DNA of 64,000 nucleotides from Hazenella coriacea (GTDB lineage Bacteria > Bacillota > Bacilli > Thermoactinomycetales > Thermoactinomycetaceae), in contig NZ_SMAG01000002.1 in assembly GCF_004341825.1 (NCBI RefSeq), positions 372,001 through 436,000 on the forward strand, in the 5' to 3' direction. Under the pieces are notes generated by a model. The model saw only the letters and a list, made by a program, of their open reading frames with translations, was not told the DNA's origin and did no database searches. This document shows, piece after piece, positions 1 to 8,148 of the stretch (position 1 is its first letter; each line of letters opens with the position of its first letter). The position numbers were made by a program, and so were the translations under genes.

Positions 1-169
1 GGGATCATAGAGTGAAGTGTGTGGGCGGTGTATTAGTCAGTGGTATTTGAAGTTGGATAAGCACTAATTAAAGCTACATTAAGAGAAACTATAGGTATTT
101 TTAAGTTGTAGTTAGATACCATCCTCATATAAAATCTGATTTTATATACATTTATCCTTTTTAAAAAAT

Positions 170-206
170 AAGCTCAGCAACCTTTTTGATGGCTGAGCTT
201 ACTTTT
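170..206 (+). terminator. Rho-independent-like hairpin
   Basis: A perfect 9-bp stem (AAGCTCAGC at 170-178 and GCTGAGCTT at 192-200) is followed by a short T-rich stretch (ACTTTTC). It probably ends a transcript entering from the left of the window. The first 170 bases show no recognisable gene. Confidence 0.5.
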
Positions 207-215
207 CGCTAATTT

Positions 216-431
216 TTGAAATCAAGTTTCAAGCGGTTCAGAAACATCGTGTTTCGTGGACATTATTTGAGAGTAGAGGATCAGGGCTCCTCCAATGTCG
301 AAAAAATTGATCCCGAAGGAAAAGGAATCCATCTCAATACAATACGGAAAAATGAAAAGTTGTATGAGTATTACAAGCAACATAGTTTACCATTTGAACA
401 GAAAGTGAATGGCAAAAATGTGAAGCTATAA
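216..431 (+). CDS. Small hypothetical ORF, possibly a gene remnant
   Basis: A 71-residue basic reading frame with a TTG start and no convincing ribosome-binding site. The protein (motifs VFRGHYLRVEDQ and EYYKQHSLPFEQ) is not one I recognise. The missing start signal and the hairpin just upstream suggest either a spurious frame or the 3' remnant of a longer gene. The codon content looks natural, so it is listed, but with low confidence. Confidence 0.25.
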   Translation: MKSSFKRFRNIVFRGHYLRVEDQGSSNVEKIDPEGKGIHLNTIRKNEKLYEYYKQHSLPFEQKVNGKNVKL

Positions 432-490
432 ATAGGTAGGATAATCAAATTTATATTAATTTAGAGATCTTAGAGTTGAGGAGTGATAGT

Positions 491-973
491 ATGACTCACG
501 TAAAAGATATTCTATCTGACCAGTTCTTAGCAAATGCAAATGACCCGAGTTGGTACAGACCATTTTCAGAATCCGTGGAGGATTTAACAGAAGAACAAGC
601 ATTGTGGAGACCCAATGAAAATTGTCTCAGTATAGCTGAGATCGTACAGCATTTAATATATTGGAATCAATGCTGGCAGACTAGGTACATTGAATCCAGC
701 ATAGATGTTGCTCCTAAAATTGCAGATAATAATTTGAGCTTTAAAATACCTGAAAATATCACCTTTCATGACTTAAAGGAAACGTTACTTGATGTACTTT
801 TAAAGTGGGATGATTTGTTATCCATTGAGAAAATAGAAAGTGATGTTATCGGTTTTCCGGAAAAGGCTAAATGGTGGCAGATTCTCAGTAATTCAACTAC
901 CCATAATGCATATCATATTGGTCAAATTATTTTTATTAGGAAACTACAAAACAGTTGGGAAACAGAAAAGTAG
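491..973 (+). CDS. DinB-family protein (putative metal-dependent four-helix protein)
   Basis: The 160-residue protein has the features of the DinB/YfiT-like superfamily: an early W-Y-R-P-F segment, the pattern SIAEIVQHLIYWNQCW (a metal-ligand His in helix 2), and a C-terminal THNAYHIGQI helix carrying two further candidate His ligands. Family members are soluble four-helix bundles, often thiol-dependent transferases or of unknown role; the exact reaction cannot be told here. The ATG at 491 is chosen over an upstream in-frame TTG because GAGGAG (478-483) sits 7 bases before it. It is monocistronic within an accessory-looking region. Confidence 0.8.
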   Translation: MTHVKDILSDQFLANANDPSWYRPFSESVEDLTEEQALWRPNENCLSIAEIVQHLIYWNQCWQTRYIESSIDVAPKIADNNLSFKIPENITFHDLKETLLDVLLKWDDLLSIEKIESDVIGFPEKAKWWQILSNSTTHNAYHIGQIIFIRKLQNSWETEK

Positions 974-980
974 GAACTTC

Positions 981-1040
981 ACTAACGGGTGAGCAATCCT
1001 GTAATAAGTTTGTGAACAAATGTACTTAAACTAACGGGTG
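981..1040. repeat. Short direct repeat ACTAACGGGTG, two copies
   Basis: ACTAACGGGTG occurs at 981-991 and again at 1030-1040 in the gap between the DinB-like gene and the macro-domain gene. The second copy continues into CTTTAGTGG. The role is unknown. Confidence 0.4.
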
Positions 1041-1085
1041 CTTTAGTGGACGTTCGCCGCCTTGATGATTAAGGCCTATTAGCGG

Positions 1086-1574
1086 TTATAACTCTAGCTG
1101 ATACAAATAGATATCACGATGGAACTGATGGGATACTTTTTCGATCATAGGAAAGATCTCATTCCAATCTCCGCCAGCCAGCCCAGCGCCGATTTTGAAG
1201 GGAAGACCGATTTTGATCCACTCTTCTCCATGTGAATTTGCCACGGATTCGATTTCTCGCATCATTTTGGCAAATGCTTGTTCTAGTTGATGAACAACTG
1301 TATTATTTCCTTTTCTTCCATAGCGGTGTTGACCATATAGGTTAAATACTAGACGTTTTCCTACATGTTGATTTTCTACCCATGCCCAAGAGCAAGATCC
1401 TAATCGCTTTTCTCCAAATGGAATTGAATAGTTTTGATCTGCTTTATACACTTCAGGGTAAAGAGTACGAATCTGTTTCGCTATTCCTGCACCCATGACA
1501 CCTAAACAATTACATTGATGTCCAATGATTGTACAATCTGATTTTAATAAATCTCCAGAGTGGATTCGAACCAT
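1086..1574 (-). CDS. Macro domain protein, putative ADP-ribosyl hydrolase
   Basis: A stand-alone macro domain of 162 residues. Its N-terminal signature GDLLKSDCTIIGHQCNC followed by GVMGAGIAKQIR matches the ADP-ribose binding loop of the ALC1/TARG1/DarG/Poa1-type branch, in which the loop reads roughly HQ-N-GVMGSG-A. A second glycine-rich loop (IGLPFKIGAGLAGGDW) completes the phosphate-binding pocket. Such proteins bind ADP-ribose and may remove it from proteins or nucleic acids, or dephosphorylate ADP-ribose 1''-phosphate. The start is the ATG at 1574, preceded on the minus strand by TTGGAGGACAC. No ADP-ribosyltransferase gene is visible nearby, but a second ADP-ribose hydrolase lies at 3090-4202. 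Confidence 0.85.
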   Translation of the reverse strand: MVRIHSGDLLKSDCTIIGHQCNCLGVMGAGIAKQIRTLYPEVYKADQNYSIPFGEKRLGSCSWAWVENQHVGKRLVFNLYGQHRYGRKGNNTVVHQLEQAFAKMMREIESVANSHGEEWIKIGLPFKIGAGLAGGDWNEIFPMIEKVSHQFHRDIYLYQLEL

Positions 1575-1720
1575 GATGTGTCCTCCAAAATATTTTTAAG
1601 TGTTCCAATAAGTAATGGGAAGAATCTCTAGGGATCTTTTTCAAGCACACTCCTTAACCAAGGTTAAACTATTATACTAAAGATTGAAGTATATTTTTTT
1701 AAGAGGGAAATTGCTGCTGA

Positions 1721-2269
1721 TCATTTTTGTCTACATATATAAACAAAGGCAGGCGGGATATTACATAATACAAACTTAATATCAACCTGTTTAAAACGCT
1801 CTTTGATATATTTCTTCATGTGTAGGGAGTATTGATAGGTGATAAATAGTCCGTCAGGCTTCAAAATGGTTTGAATTTCATCTAATAGATGTTCTCTAAG
1901 ATGACCAGGAAAGTTAGCGAAAGGCAAACTACTAACAATACAGTCCACAGATTGGAGACCTGAATCACTTATAAAATGAGTGAGGTCTTGCGCATTTGAG
2001 TAATGATTCATATCTGGAAATCGGACTGTTAATTTCTTTTGGAGATCAGGGTCATTTTCAAATATAAACGTCTTACAACTAGGTTTTTTCAATTTTTGAA
2101 TATACCCTGTAAAAATGCCTGTCCCTGCTCCCAGTTCAACAATCGAATGAATACTTTGCCACTCGATCGGTTTTAGGATTGCTTTGGCTAAAAATGATGA
2201 GCTAGGAGTAATACTACCCACCGTTTGAGGAGATTGAACAAATTTGATTAAAAATTCTACTCGTTTCAA
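1721..2269 (-). CDS. Class I SAM-dependent methyltransferase, phospholipid N-methyltransferase-like
   Basis: The 182-residue protein begins MKRVEFLIKFVQSPQTVGSI, the N-terminal pattern of the PmtA/COG3963 group (FL..F...P...GSI-PSS). The SAM-binding motif I is VELGAGTGIFT and the acidic end of the second strand is FENDPD; SLPFANF replaces the usual catalytic motif region. Family members methylate phosphatidylethanolamine or related lipids at the membrane, although many short Bacillales homologues are uncharacterised. It ends in YICRQK, as short members do. It is separated from its neighbours and is probably monocistronic. Confidence 0.75.
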   Translation of the reverse strand: MKRVEFLIKFVQSPQTVGSITPSSSFLAKAILKPIEWQSIHSIVELGAGTGIFTGYIQKLKKPSCKTFIFENDPDLQKKLTVRFPDMNHYSNAQDLTHFISDSGLQSVDCIVSSLPFANFPGHLREHLLDEIQTILKPDGLFITYQYSLHMKKYIKERFKQVDIKFVLCNIPPAFVYICRQK

Positions 2270-2461
2270 TTGCTATTTTCCTCCCACTCACAAATATTCT
2301 AAGTTTTTATCAGTTTATTCTCGTATACTCTTTGATGAATAGATGGTTACTAGAGATCCATGTGTGATTAAGATCCAGTTGTGCGTTTGTTTAAACATGT
2401 GCCCATATACTAAACGAAACTGCAAAGGTATCGCTAAACTCAATTAGAAAGGGGATCGATC

Positions 2462-2941
2462 ATGAAGCAGAGAACACTCGGATTTGGATTGTTGTCATTA
2501 TCGATCTATTTACTCGGAATTTATGCTTTATCATTAGCTTTCCTGTACCTGAAATCGAAGCCTCCATTGGGGTTCAGTATACGACTAGCGTTTCTAAATA
2601 CTGAATTTGATGTCTTACTAGGGGTTCAATTGCTCATATCCTTATATTTTATATGCTCATTGGCATGTTTTTTTAAGCCAACTAGAAAGATAGAATCATT
2701 GATAACAAAAATTGGATTTTGGGCTTTATCTGCAAGTACGTTCTTATTTGGTATCAAATATTTGATCCTTGTCTTAGCTTTTTCCATGGCTTCTCAGTCC
2801 AATATGCTTGGTTTTTTATATCAGGAGGATTGGATGTATTATGTGTTTGAATGGATGATGGATCTTCTGTTTTACATCGCGATGATTCTATTTTTGATAA
2901 GGTTGATTATAAAAGTGAAGAAAAAATATAGTTCAGGCTAG
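2462..2941 (+). CDS. Hypothetical four-helix membrane protein
   Basis: The 159-residue protein has four hydrophobic segments (about residues 7-30, 48-70, 82-108 and 125-150), a short cytoplasmic-looking tail KVKKKYSSG, and no motif I recognise. The start at 2462 is preceded by GAAAGGGGATCGATC, a good ribosome-binding site. It stands between the lipid-methyltransferase-like gene and an ADP-ribosylglycohydrolase gene. Nothing in the sequence gives a function. Confidence 0.6.
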   Translation: MKQRTLGFGLLSLSIYLLGIYALSLAFLYLKSKPPLGFSIRLAFLNTEFDVLLGVQLLISLYFICSLACFFKPTRKIESLITKIGFWALSASTFLFGIKYLILVLAFSMASQSNMLGFLYQEDWMYYVFEWMMDLLFYIAMILFLIRLIIKVKKKYSSG

Positions 2942-3089
2942 TAGGATCATCTAGAGCGTCAGAGCTTGATGTTCATCTCCATGAGCAATTTCAAATGCAT
3001 ATTGATCCAGATCCCTTATTTCTAATTGAATTAAGTTGTTTTCCCTAAACCGAGTTGGTTTATCATCTATATACAACAGGAGGTTTCAT

Positions 3090-4202
3090 ATGAACAAGAA
3101 CAAAATAAAAGGATCTTTGCTCGGACTTGCTTGGGGAGATATTCTAGGTAGTCCAGTAGAAGGATGGAAGAAACCCGAAATACAATCTACATATGGTATG
3201 TACTCAAGTTTACCGAGTGAATATCAAGGAAACAAAATTCCTGTCCAGAGATTAAAACGATTACGACCTTTAGGTTTACATACAGACGATACTCAACAAG
3301 CGATGGCTTTGATTCATAGTTGTCTCCAACAGGGTACATGGAGCAAAGGGGCATGGAAACAGATGCTTGTCCAAGGACTGCAACAACAAGCTTGGCGAGG
3401 AGTTGGACGCAACTTTGTCGATGCAGTTCGGCGAATGAGTCGAGGCATTCCTTGTGAACAAGCAGGTAGCCCATCATCCGGGATCGGATCAGCGATGCGG
3501 ATTGGACCACTGGGTGCACTTTACTCAGACCCAAAAGATGTCGATCTTCTATTCAAAGCTACTTTAGAGTCATCACTCATCACCCATGCAGACCAACGTG
3601 CAGCTGTATTTTCATCTGTGATTGCCTATACAGTTTCTCTATTTATACAGGAAAATCCTCGTGAATCGGTGCTCGAACCACTTCAATATTTTGCAAAAGA
3701 GGCAGAAGCCTATGTTTCTTCTTTAGAAGCAGAGGGATGGAAGGTGGGGAATTCTGACTCCACACTAATTTCCGATGCTATCAAAGAAGCCATGTACTGG
3801 GTCGATGAACCAGTGAGAAAGATGCGGACGAAGATTTCTGAGCTGGCACGTCCTCATCTTCAAGCGGGCTTCACACGCGCCCATGTCAATCAAGGCTTTG
3901 TACTTTTAGGGGGATTACACGCCTTACTCATGGCTTGTCGCGATGACATGGAACCACAAGAAATTTTATTATCGATGATCAATGAAGGATATGACACGGA
4001 CACCGTCGCTGCGATTGCAGGAACCATCTTAGGTGCTCGATTTGGTACAGACTGGATTCCTACAGAGCACTTCTATGATCGAGAGAGGATTCTTGATTAT
4101 ACTGATGCCATAGTGGATAAGAAATTGCCTGAAACGATGGGAGAGTTTATTGAAAAAGAAGCGGATTTAACAAGGATGGAGAAAGAGTTTAGGGTGGGGT
4201 AG
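3090..4202 (+). CDS. ADP-ribosylglycohydrolase family protein (DraG/ARH fold)
   Basis: The 370-residue protein opens with KGSLLGLAWGDILGSPVEGW and has LHTDDTQQAM, the metal-binding T-D-D motif of ADP-ribosylglycohydrolases. The second metal motif, EGYDTDTVAAIAGTILGARFG, is near the C-terminus. The family uses two Mg or Mn ions to remove ADP-ribose from arginine, serine or other acceptors. The ATG at 3090 is used because CAGGAGGT (3077-3084) lies just upstream; the in-frame upstream extension to 3036 lacks such a site. A macro-domain protein on the opposite strand 1.5 kb away gives the locus two unrelated ADP-ribose hydrolase types. Confidence 0.9.
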   Translation: MNKNKIKGSLLGLAWGDILGSPVEGWKKPEIQSTYGMYSSLPSEYQGNKIPVQRLKRLRPLGLHTDDTQQAMALIHSCLQQGTWSKGAWKQMLVQGLQQQAWRGVGRNFVDAVRRMSRGIPCEQAGSPSSGIGSAMRIGPLGALYSDPKDVDLLFKATLESSLITHADQRAAVFSSVIAYTVSLFIQENPRESVLEPLQYFAKEAEAYVSSLEAEGWKVGNSDSTLISDAIKEAMYWVDEPVRKMRTKISELARPHLQAGFTRAHVNQGFVLLGGLHALLMACRDDMEPQEILLSMINEGYDTDTVAAIAGTILGARFGTDWIPTEHFYDRERILDYTDAIVDKKLPETMGEFIEKEADLTRMEKEFRVG

Positions 4203-4290
4203 TGGATACTCATTGATTGGAATTTATAGTTTATAGTTTATAAACAGTATTAAGTCTCAATTCATATAAATTTTAGGGAGGCTTTTTTCT

Positions 4291-4362
4291 TTGGGGGATA
4301 TTAAGTTATTTCGTTTAAATGGATGTAATGTAGTTGAGTTAGAAGGGCGCACTACATCTTAA
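4291..4362 (+). pseudogene. N-terminal remnant of a NucS/DUF91-like nuclease gene
   Basis: A TTG codon after GGGAGG opens a 23-residue frame (MGDIKLFRLNGCNVVELEGR) that ends in TAA. From memory, this matches the characteristic N-terminus of DUF91/PD-(D/E)XK proteins (M-DIKLF-L-G--V-ELEG). Nothing of the remaining protein follows; a terminator hairpin begins about 40 bases later. I interpret it as the stub of a deleted gene. The rest of the 4203-4555 gap is AT-rich and shows nothing else. Confidence 0.5.
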
Positions 4363-4401
4363 TGTGTAGATCTAAATAGAGGTGGTTTTCTTATTACGAT
4401 T

Positions 4402-4431
4402 AAAGTGGGCTTCGGCTCACTTATTTTTTAT
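4402..4431 (+). terminator. Rho-independent terminator
   Basis: The stem AAGTGGGC/GCTCACTT around a TTCG tetraloop is followed by TTATTTTTTATT. It lies between the nuclease remnant and the HNH pseudogene. Confidence 0.7.
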
Positions 4432-4555
4432 TATGAAGGGGATTTTACGTATAATAAAAAATTAAGCTTACTCAAAGTTTTTGTGAATAAGGCTTTTACT
4501 ACCTTTTGAAATAGTTTGATATAATTGAAGTATTCACCAAGGGAGTTGAACTAGC

Positions 4556-5530
4556 ATGAATGCTTATATCAAACAATGGCATGATTTAATACTGAATTGT
4601 AGCTTTGATAATACATATAAAATGGTATGGAGTAAGGCTTTAATAGAATTAGCCGTTGGTGTAAATGATGAAACTAATGAAGAGACGATTGTGTTTGACT
4701 TTGAAAGTATTGCGAGACTTTGCCTGAAGTATTATTGGAATCAAACGATATATTTTAGCTTGATACAGAGCCCGAATCTTAAGAAGCCACCTGAAATGAT
4801 TACTTCCACGAAAGAACTGATTAAGGCATACTTTGAAAGAAAACAATCCATGCAACCTATCCGGTTTGAAAAGATAGATTTCCAATCACTTCAATTAGAA
4901 AATGAGTATGAAATGACGGTTAAAAAGATTTCAAAAACATTAAAGCAGGACGTTTGTTGGCGATTTAAAAAACTGAATGGTGAAACATATGAAATATATG
5001 ACTTGGACCGTAATCAAGGTAAAGTATTTTTTACCAAGCAAAATGTGTTAGCTTTGAAAGATCATAGCGATTTTTTATTTACTGTTATCAATTACCGGTG
5101 GACTCAAATGCTAGAAGGCTTTAACTATAGCCCACGAATTTCAAGGAAAGTTCGTGCCATAGATGAAAATAATATTAAGCGGGGTTCCTTAAAAAAGTTT
5201 CATAAGTATTTAGACTTAATGTTTGAAGATGGTAAACGGACATGTTTTTATTGTGATGAGGAAATCAATGATAAGGAGCTTTCTGTTGACCATGTGATAC
5301 CGTGGTCATATATGTTTTCGGATGATCTTTGGAATCTAGTTTACTGTCATAAGGATGAAAACTCATGAAAGTCTAATCGTTTACCATTAGAAGAAGAGAT
5401 ATTACGGTTAGAACATAGAAATAAAGTGTTGCTTGAACGTATGCAGAATACAACCAAGGATTATGACCAGCTCCAAATAGCCATCGAAAAGGATTACGTT
5501 AAAAAGTTTTGGATATCGTTTAAGGGATAA
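4556..5530 (+). pseudogene. HNH endonuclease gene with an in-frame nonsense codon
   Basis: The frame runs from ATG 4556 to TAA 5528-5530 (325 codons) with a single TGA at 5366-5368. The first part (270 residues) contains a CFYC zinc-knuckle half, LSVDHVIPWS (the HNH catalytic His), and NLVYCHKDENS. The frame then stops exactly inside the metal finger. The same frame continues after the stop with KSNRLPLEEEI, the usual ending of this motif (N-KSN-LP), and a further helical tail. A single base change (for example TCA to TGA) explains it. It is probably a dead restriction or defence-type HNH nuclease, or a truncated protein lacking the end of the nuclease motif. The MazG-like gene starts 12 bases after the original end. 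Confidence 0.85.
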
Positions 5531-5542
5531 AGGGGGTTCTTC

Positions 5543-5866
5543 ATGGCTGAAAAAATTTATAACAAATTAGTCAGGGATAAGATACCGCAAATCATTAAGC
5601 AGTCTAATCAAGAGCCATTTACTTATACTGCAACAAAAGAAGAAATCAAGCCAATGCTATATCTGAAATTAACCGAAGAATTGGAAGAGTTTAAGGATAC
5701 CCCTAACGAAGAAGAGTTAGCAGATATGTTAGAAGTTATTGATGGTCTAGTGCATGCATTTCACTTGGATATGAATAAAGTGTTAGCAATCAAAGCACAG
5801 AAAAAAGAAGAACGTGGTGGATTTAAAGAAGGTATTGTTTTAGAAAAGGTTCGAAGTGATGATTAG
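5543..5866 (+). CDS. MazG-like / phosphoribosyl-ATP pyrophosphohydrolase-like protein
   Basis: The 107-residue all-helical protein begins MAEKIYNKLVRDKIPQII, the classic opening of the YNKLVRDKIP group in the all-alpha NTP pyrophosphatase (MazG/HisE) superfamily. The EELEEF and EEELADMLEVIDG motifs supply the Mg-binding acidic residues. Such enzymes hydrolyse nucleoside triphosphates, perhaps non-canonical ones, and are often found beside nuclease or helicase genes. A good ribosome-binding site (AAAGGGGG) precedes the ATG at 5543. It follows the HNH pseudogene by 12 bases, so it was probably in one operon with it. Confidence 0.85.
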   Translation: MAEKIYNKLVRDKIPQIIKQSNQEPFTYTATKEEIKPMLYLKLTEELEEFKDTPNEEELADMLEVIDGLVHAFHLDMNKVLAIKAQKKEERGGFKEGIVLEKVRSDD

Positions 5867-6049
5867 GTCAAAACAACCAACTCTCTAAGCTCAGTTATAA
5901 GAAGAGATATAAACTGAAGAAAGCTCTTAAAGAAGACCAAATAACTTTTTACAACAACAATGGGAGTTTTCCTCGTAGGGATGACATTTATTTGCAATTA
6001 AGGGTTATCAAAATAAAAGAATGGATTTATGGCGATGATATTACGATGA
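5867..6049 (+). other. Gene-free stretch with a startless open frame
   Basis: From 5863 to the terminator at 6050 one forward frame stays open (it includes KLSYKKRYKLKKALKEDQ and FPRRDDIYLQLRV) but has no start codon or ribosome-binding site. It could be the 3' remnant of another accessory gene. I do not recognise it. Confidence 0.25.
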
Positions 6050-6087
6050 AAAATCTGTGTCTATTTTTTAGATGCAGATTTTTTTAT
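6050..6087 (+). terminator. Rho-independent terminator of the HNH/MazG-like unit
   Basis: Imperfect stem AAATCTG-GTCTA / TAGA-GCAGATTT with a run of seven Ts. Confidence 0.65.
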
Positions 6088-6177
6088 TTTAGTAGTGCTG
6101 ATCGACTAAGCTCTTGGAGTCGATTTTTGTATGTATTAACTTTGATTTGATTCCTAATGTCCTCTCGTGAGAGAAGC

Positions 6178-6213
6178 AAAAAAGCCACCCTCCCAAAAAG
6201 GATGACTTTTTCT
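6178..6213 (-). terminator. Terminator downstream of tcyP
   Basis: Read on the minus strand, AAAAAGTCATCCT pairs imperfectly with AGGGTGGCTTTTTT and ends in a T-run, just after the tcyP stop. Confidence 0.6.
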
Positions 6214-6214
6214 T

Positions 6215-7606
6215 TTAAGCATGAAGCGTTTCTACCGATTGAACCCCTTGATAAGCTTCATGATCTAATTCTTTAGTGACTCTACTTGTTAACACGCCTG
6301 CGGTCATACTTCCACTCACATTCAATGCAGTACGTCCCATGTCGATTAGGGGTTCAACAGAGATCAGTAGCCCTGCGAGTCCTACAGGTAAATCCATCGT
6401 AGAGAGAACAAGGAGTGCGGCGAAGGTAGCTCCCCCTCCGACACCAGCTACACCGAATGAACTGACGGTAACGACGATGATCAAGGTCAAGATAAATGTG
6501 GGACTTAGTGGATTGATCCCGACAGTGGGTGCGATCATGGTAGCTAGCATTGCTGGGTAAATCCCTGCACAACCATTTTGTCCAATAGATAATCCGAATG
6601 AGCCAGCAAAGTTGGCTATGCCTTCAGGAACTCCTAGTTTTTTTGTTTGTGTGTCGATATTAAAAGGTAGCGTACCTGCACTAGATCGTGATGTAAAGGC
6701 AAAGCTAAGTACGGGCATCGATTTTTTTAGATAGGTAATTGGGCTTAATCCTGCAAGCATCAATAACAGGAGATGAACAAAAAACATAATTATGAGTGCT
6801 ACATAGGAGGCAATGACAAACTCTCCAAGCTTGCTGATTGAGGCTAGGTCAGTGGTGGCAACGGTTTTTGCCATAATCGCTAAGATACCGTAAGGAGTTA
6901 ATCGCAAAATCATTTTCACCACTTGCATAATGACTGCATGGAGTGAAGCCACCCATTTGGCAAATAGCTCTGCATGTTCTGGTGTTTTCCGTCTTACTGT
7001 TAAATAAGCGATACCGATCAGTGCCGCGAAGATGACGACTGCAATGGTTGAAGTAGGACGAGCCCCTGTTAAATCTGAAAATGGGTTATCTGGTAATAAC
7101 TCGAGAATTTTTTGTGGATAGGTCTGATCTTGAATTTCACCATAAGTTTGCTCCATCTGTTCACCACGGGCTAGTTCAGAATCTCCTTGCTCAATCTGGA
7201 TAGCCTCTAGGTTAAATCCTAATGTGGTGGCAATTCCGATCGATGCAGCAATAGCTGTTGTTCCCACAAGGATTCCAATGACGAGCAGGCTGATTTTTGC
7301 CATATTGTTTACCAATTTTAATTTGGTAAAAGCGGTCAGGATAGAGATAAAGACCAATGGCATAACAATCATTTTTAATAGCTTGATATAACCAGTTCCT
7401 ACAATACTCAGCCAATCAATGGAGGAAAGTAAAATATCTGAGCTTGCACCATAGATGAATTGTAGGATGAAACCAAGGATCACACCTACACCCAATGCCG
7501 TAAAGACACGTTTGGAAAAAGAGATATGCTTTTTTTGCATGTAAAATAATCCAAATAAAAGTACCGAAAATATAATGATGTTAACAATGATCCATAAGGT
7601 CGGCAA
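6215..7606 (-). CDS. tcyP: L-cystine/dicarboxylate-type sodium symporter TcyP
   Basis: The 463-residue protein belongs to the DAACS (glutamate/dicarboxylate) symporter family and closely resembles Bacillus TcyP throughout: KHISFSKRVFTALGVGVILG near the N-terminus, LELLPDNPFSDLTGARPTST in the middle, and the serine-rich FTSRSSAGTLP loop, SIGQNGCAGIYPA and DMGRTALNVSGS motifs that line the transport site. It should import cystine with cations through about eight membrane helices plus re-entrant loops. The start is TTG at 7606, seven bases after GAGGGG. It has its own promoter (7639-7667) and terminator and is thus monocistronic. Confidence 0.92.
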   Translation of the reverse strand: MPTLWIIVNIIIFSVLLFGLFYMQKKHISFSKRVFTALGVGVILGFILQFIYGASSDILLSSIDWLSIVGTGYIKLLKMIVMPLVFISILTAFTKLKLVNNMAKISLLVIGILVGTTAIAASIGIATTLGFNLEAIQIEQGDSELARGEQMEQTYGEIQDQTYPQKILELLPDNPFSDLTGARPTSTIAVVIFAALIGIAYLTVRRKTPEHAELFAKWVASLHAVIMQVVKMILRLTPYGILAIMAKTVATTDLASISKLGEFVIASYVALIIMFFVHLLLLMLAGLSPITYLKKSMPVLSFAFTSRSSAGTLPFNIDTQTKKLGVPEGIANFAGSFGLSIGQNGCAGIYPAMLATMIAPTVGINPLSPTFILTLIIVVTVSSFGVAGVGGGATFAALLVLSTMDLPVGLAGLLISVEPLIDMGRTALNVSGSMTAGVLTSRVTKELDHEAYQGVQSVETLHA

Positions 7607-7638
7607 GCTAAACCCCTCACTTTCTAAAAGCTAATCAA

Positions 7639-7667
7639 ACTATAATCCTATAATTCATATCAGTCAA
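7639..7667 (-). promoter_or_regulatory. Sigma-A promoter of tcyP
   Basis: On the minus strand TTGACT (7662-7667), a 17-bp spacer and TATAGT (7639-7644). Confidence 0.65.
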
Positions 7668-7676
7668 GTCGGAATT
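7651..7676. promoter_or_regulatory. Possible CymR-like site overlapping the tcyP -35 region
   Basis: TAATTC (7651-7656) and TCGGAATT (7669-7676) resemble the two conserved parts of the CymR cysteine-metabolism operator as I recall it, but the spacing is about three bases longer than the consensus. CymR represses tcyP in Bacillus, and the site covers the -35 element. Confidence 0.35.
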
Positions 7677-8010
7677 AAAAAGAATTTCCCCACTCATCGA
7701 CATTACTGATATTCCTTGATTTAAATGCGATGGACAAAGGGAGTTATCTTTTTGTAAATAGGGGGAATGAGTTTAATGATTCATTGTACAAATTTAGAAG
7801 GTTGAACATCATCGTTTTATTTACCGATTGTTGTTAAAGGAGAGTTGTTTTCTATTGGACTAAAAAGATTTTATTAACTACGAATAAATAAGTGATAAGT
7901 GACCTCTCCTTTTTACTCCATTTGGTTAAGTGTATTCAATACCTGTAGTTGAATGAACCAGGATTGGAAAATGAAAGTTCACCTGGATCTTATTGTAAAG
8001 GGGGAACCCT

Positions 8011-8148
8011 ATGCAACGACTTCTAGTTATTCTCCTCATTGTATTAATTCTGATCCTTCTTATTCCCAGATATGAGCGAATCGGAGAAGCAATCTTACGT
8101 TTATTAAAACTAGACGATTCCAAAAGGGGGAAAGATGATGAACAATAA
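8011..8148 (+). CDS. Small single-helix membrane protein overlapping the SPFH gene
   Basis: A 45-residue frame starts at ATG 8011, preceded by AAAGGGGGAACCCT. It encodes one hydrophobic helix (LLVILLIVLILILLIP, about residues 4-19) and an amphipathic, charged tail ending in KRGKDDEQ. Its stop (8146-8148) overlaps the start of the band-7 gene (8135/8138), so translation of the two is probably coupled. The partner relation and a role in positioning or stabilising the SPFH protein are inference; I know of no named family. The 7677-8010 stretch upstream shows no gene. Confidence 0.7.
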   Translation: MQRLLVILLIVLILILLIPRYERIGEAILRLLKLDDSKRGKDDEQ

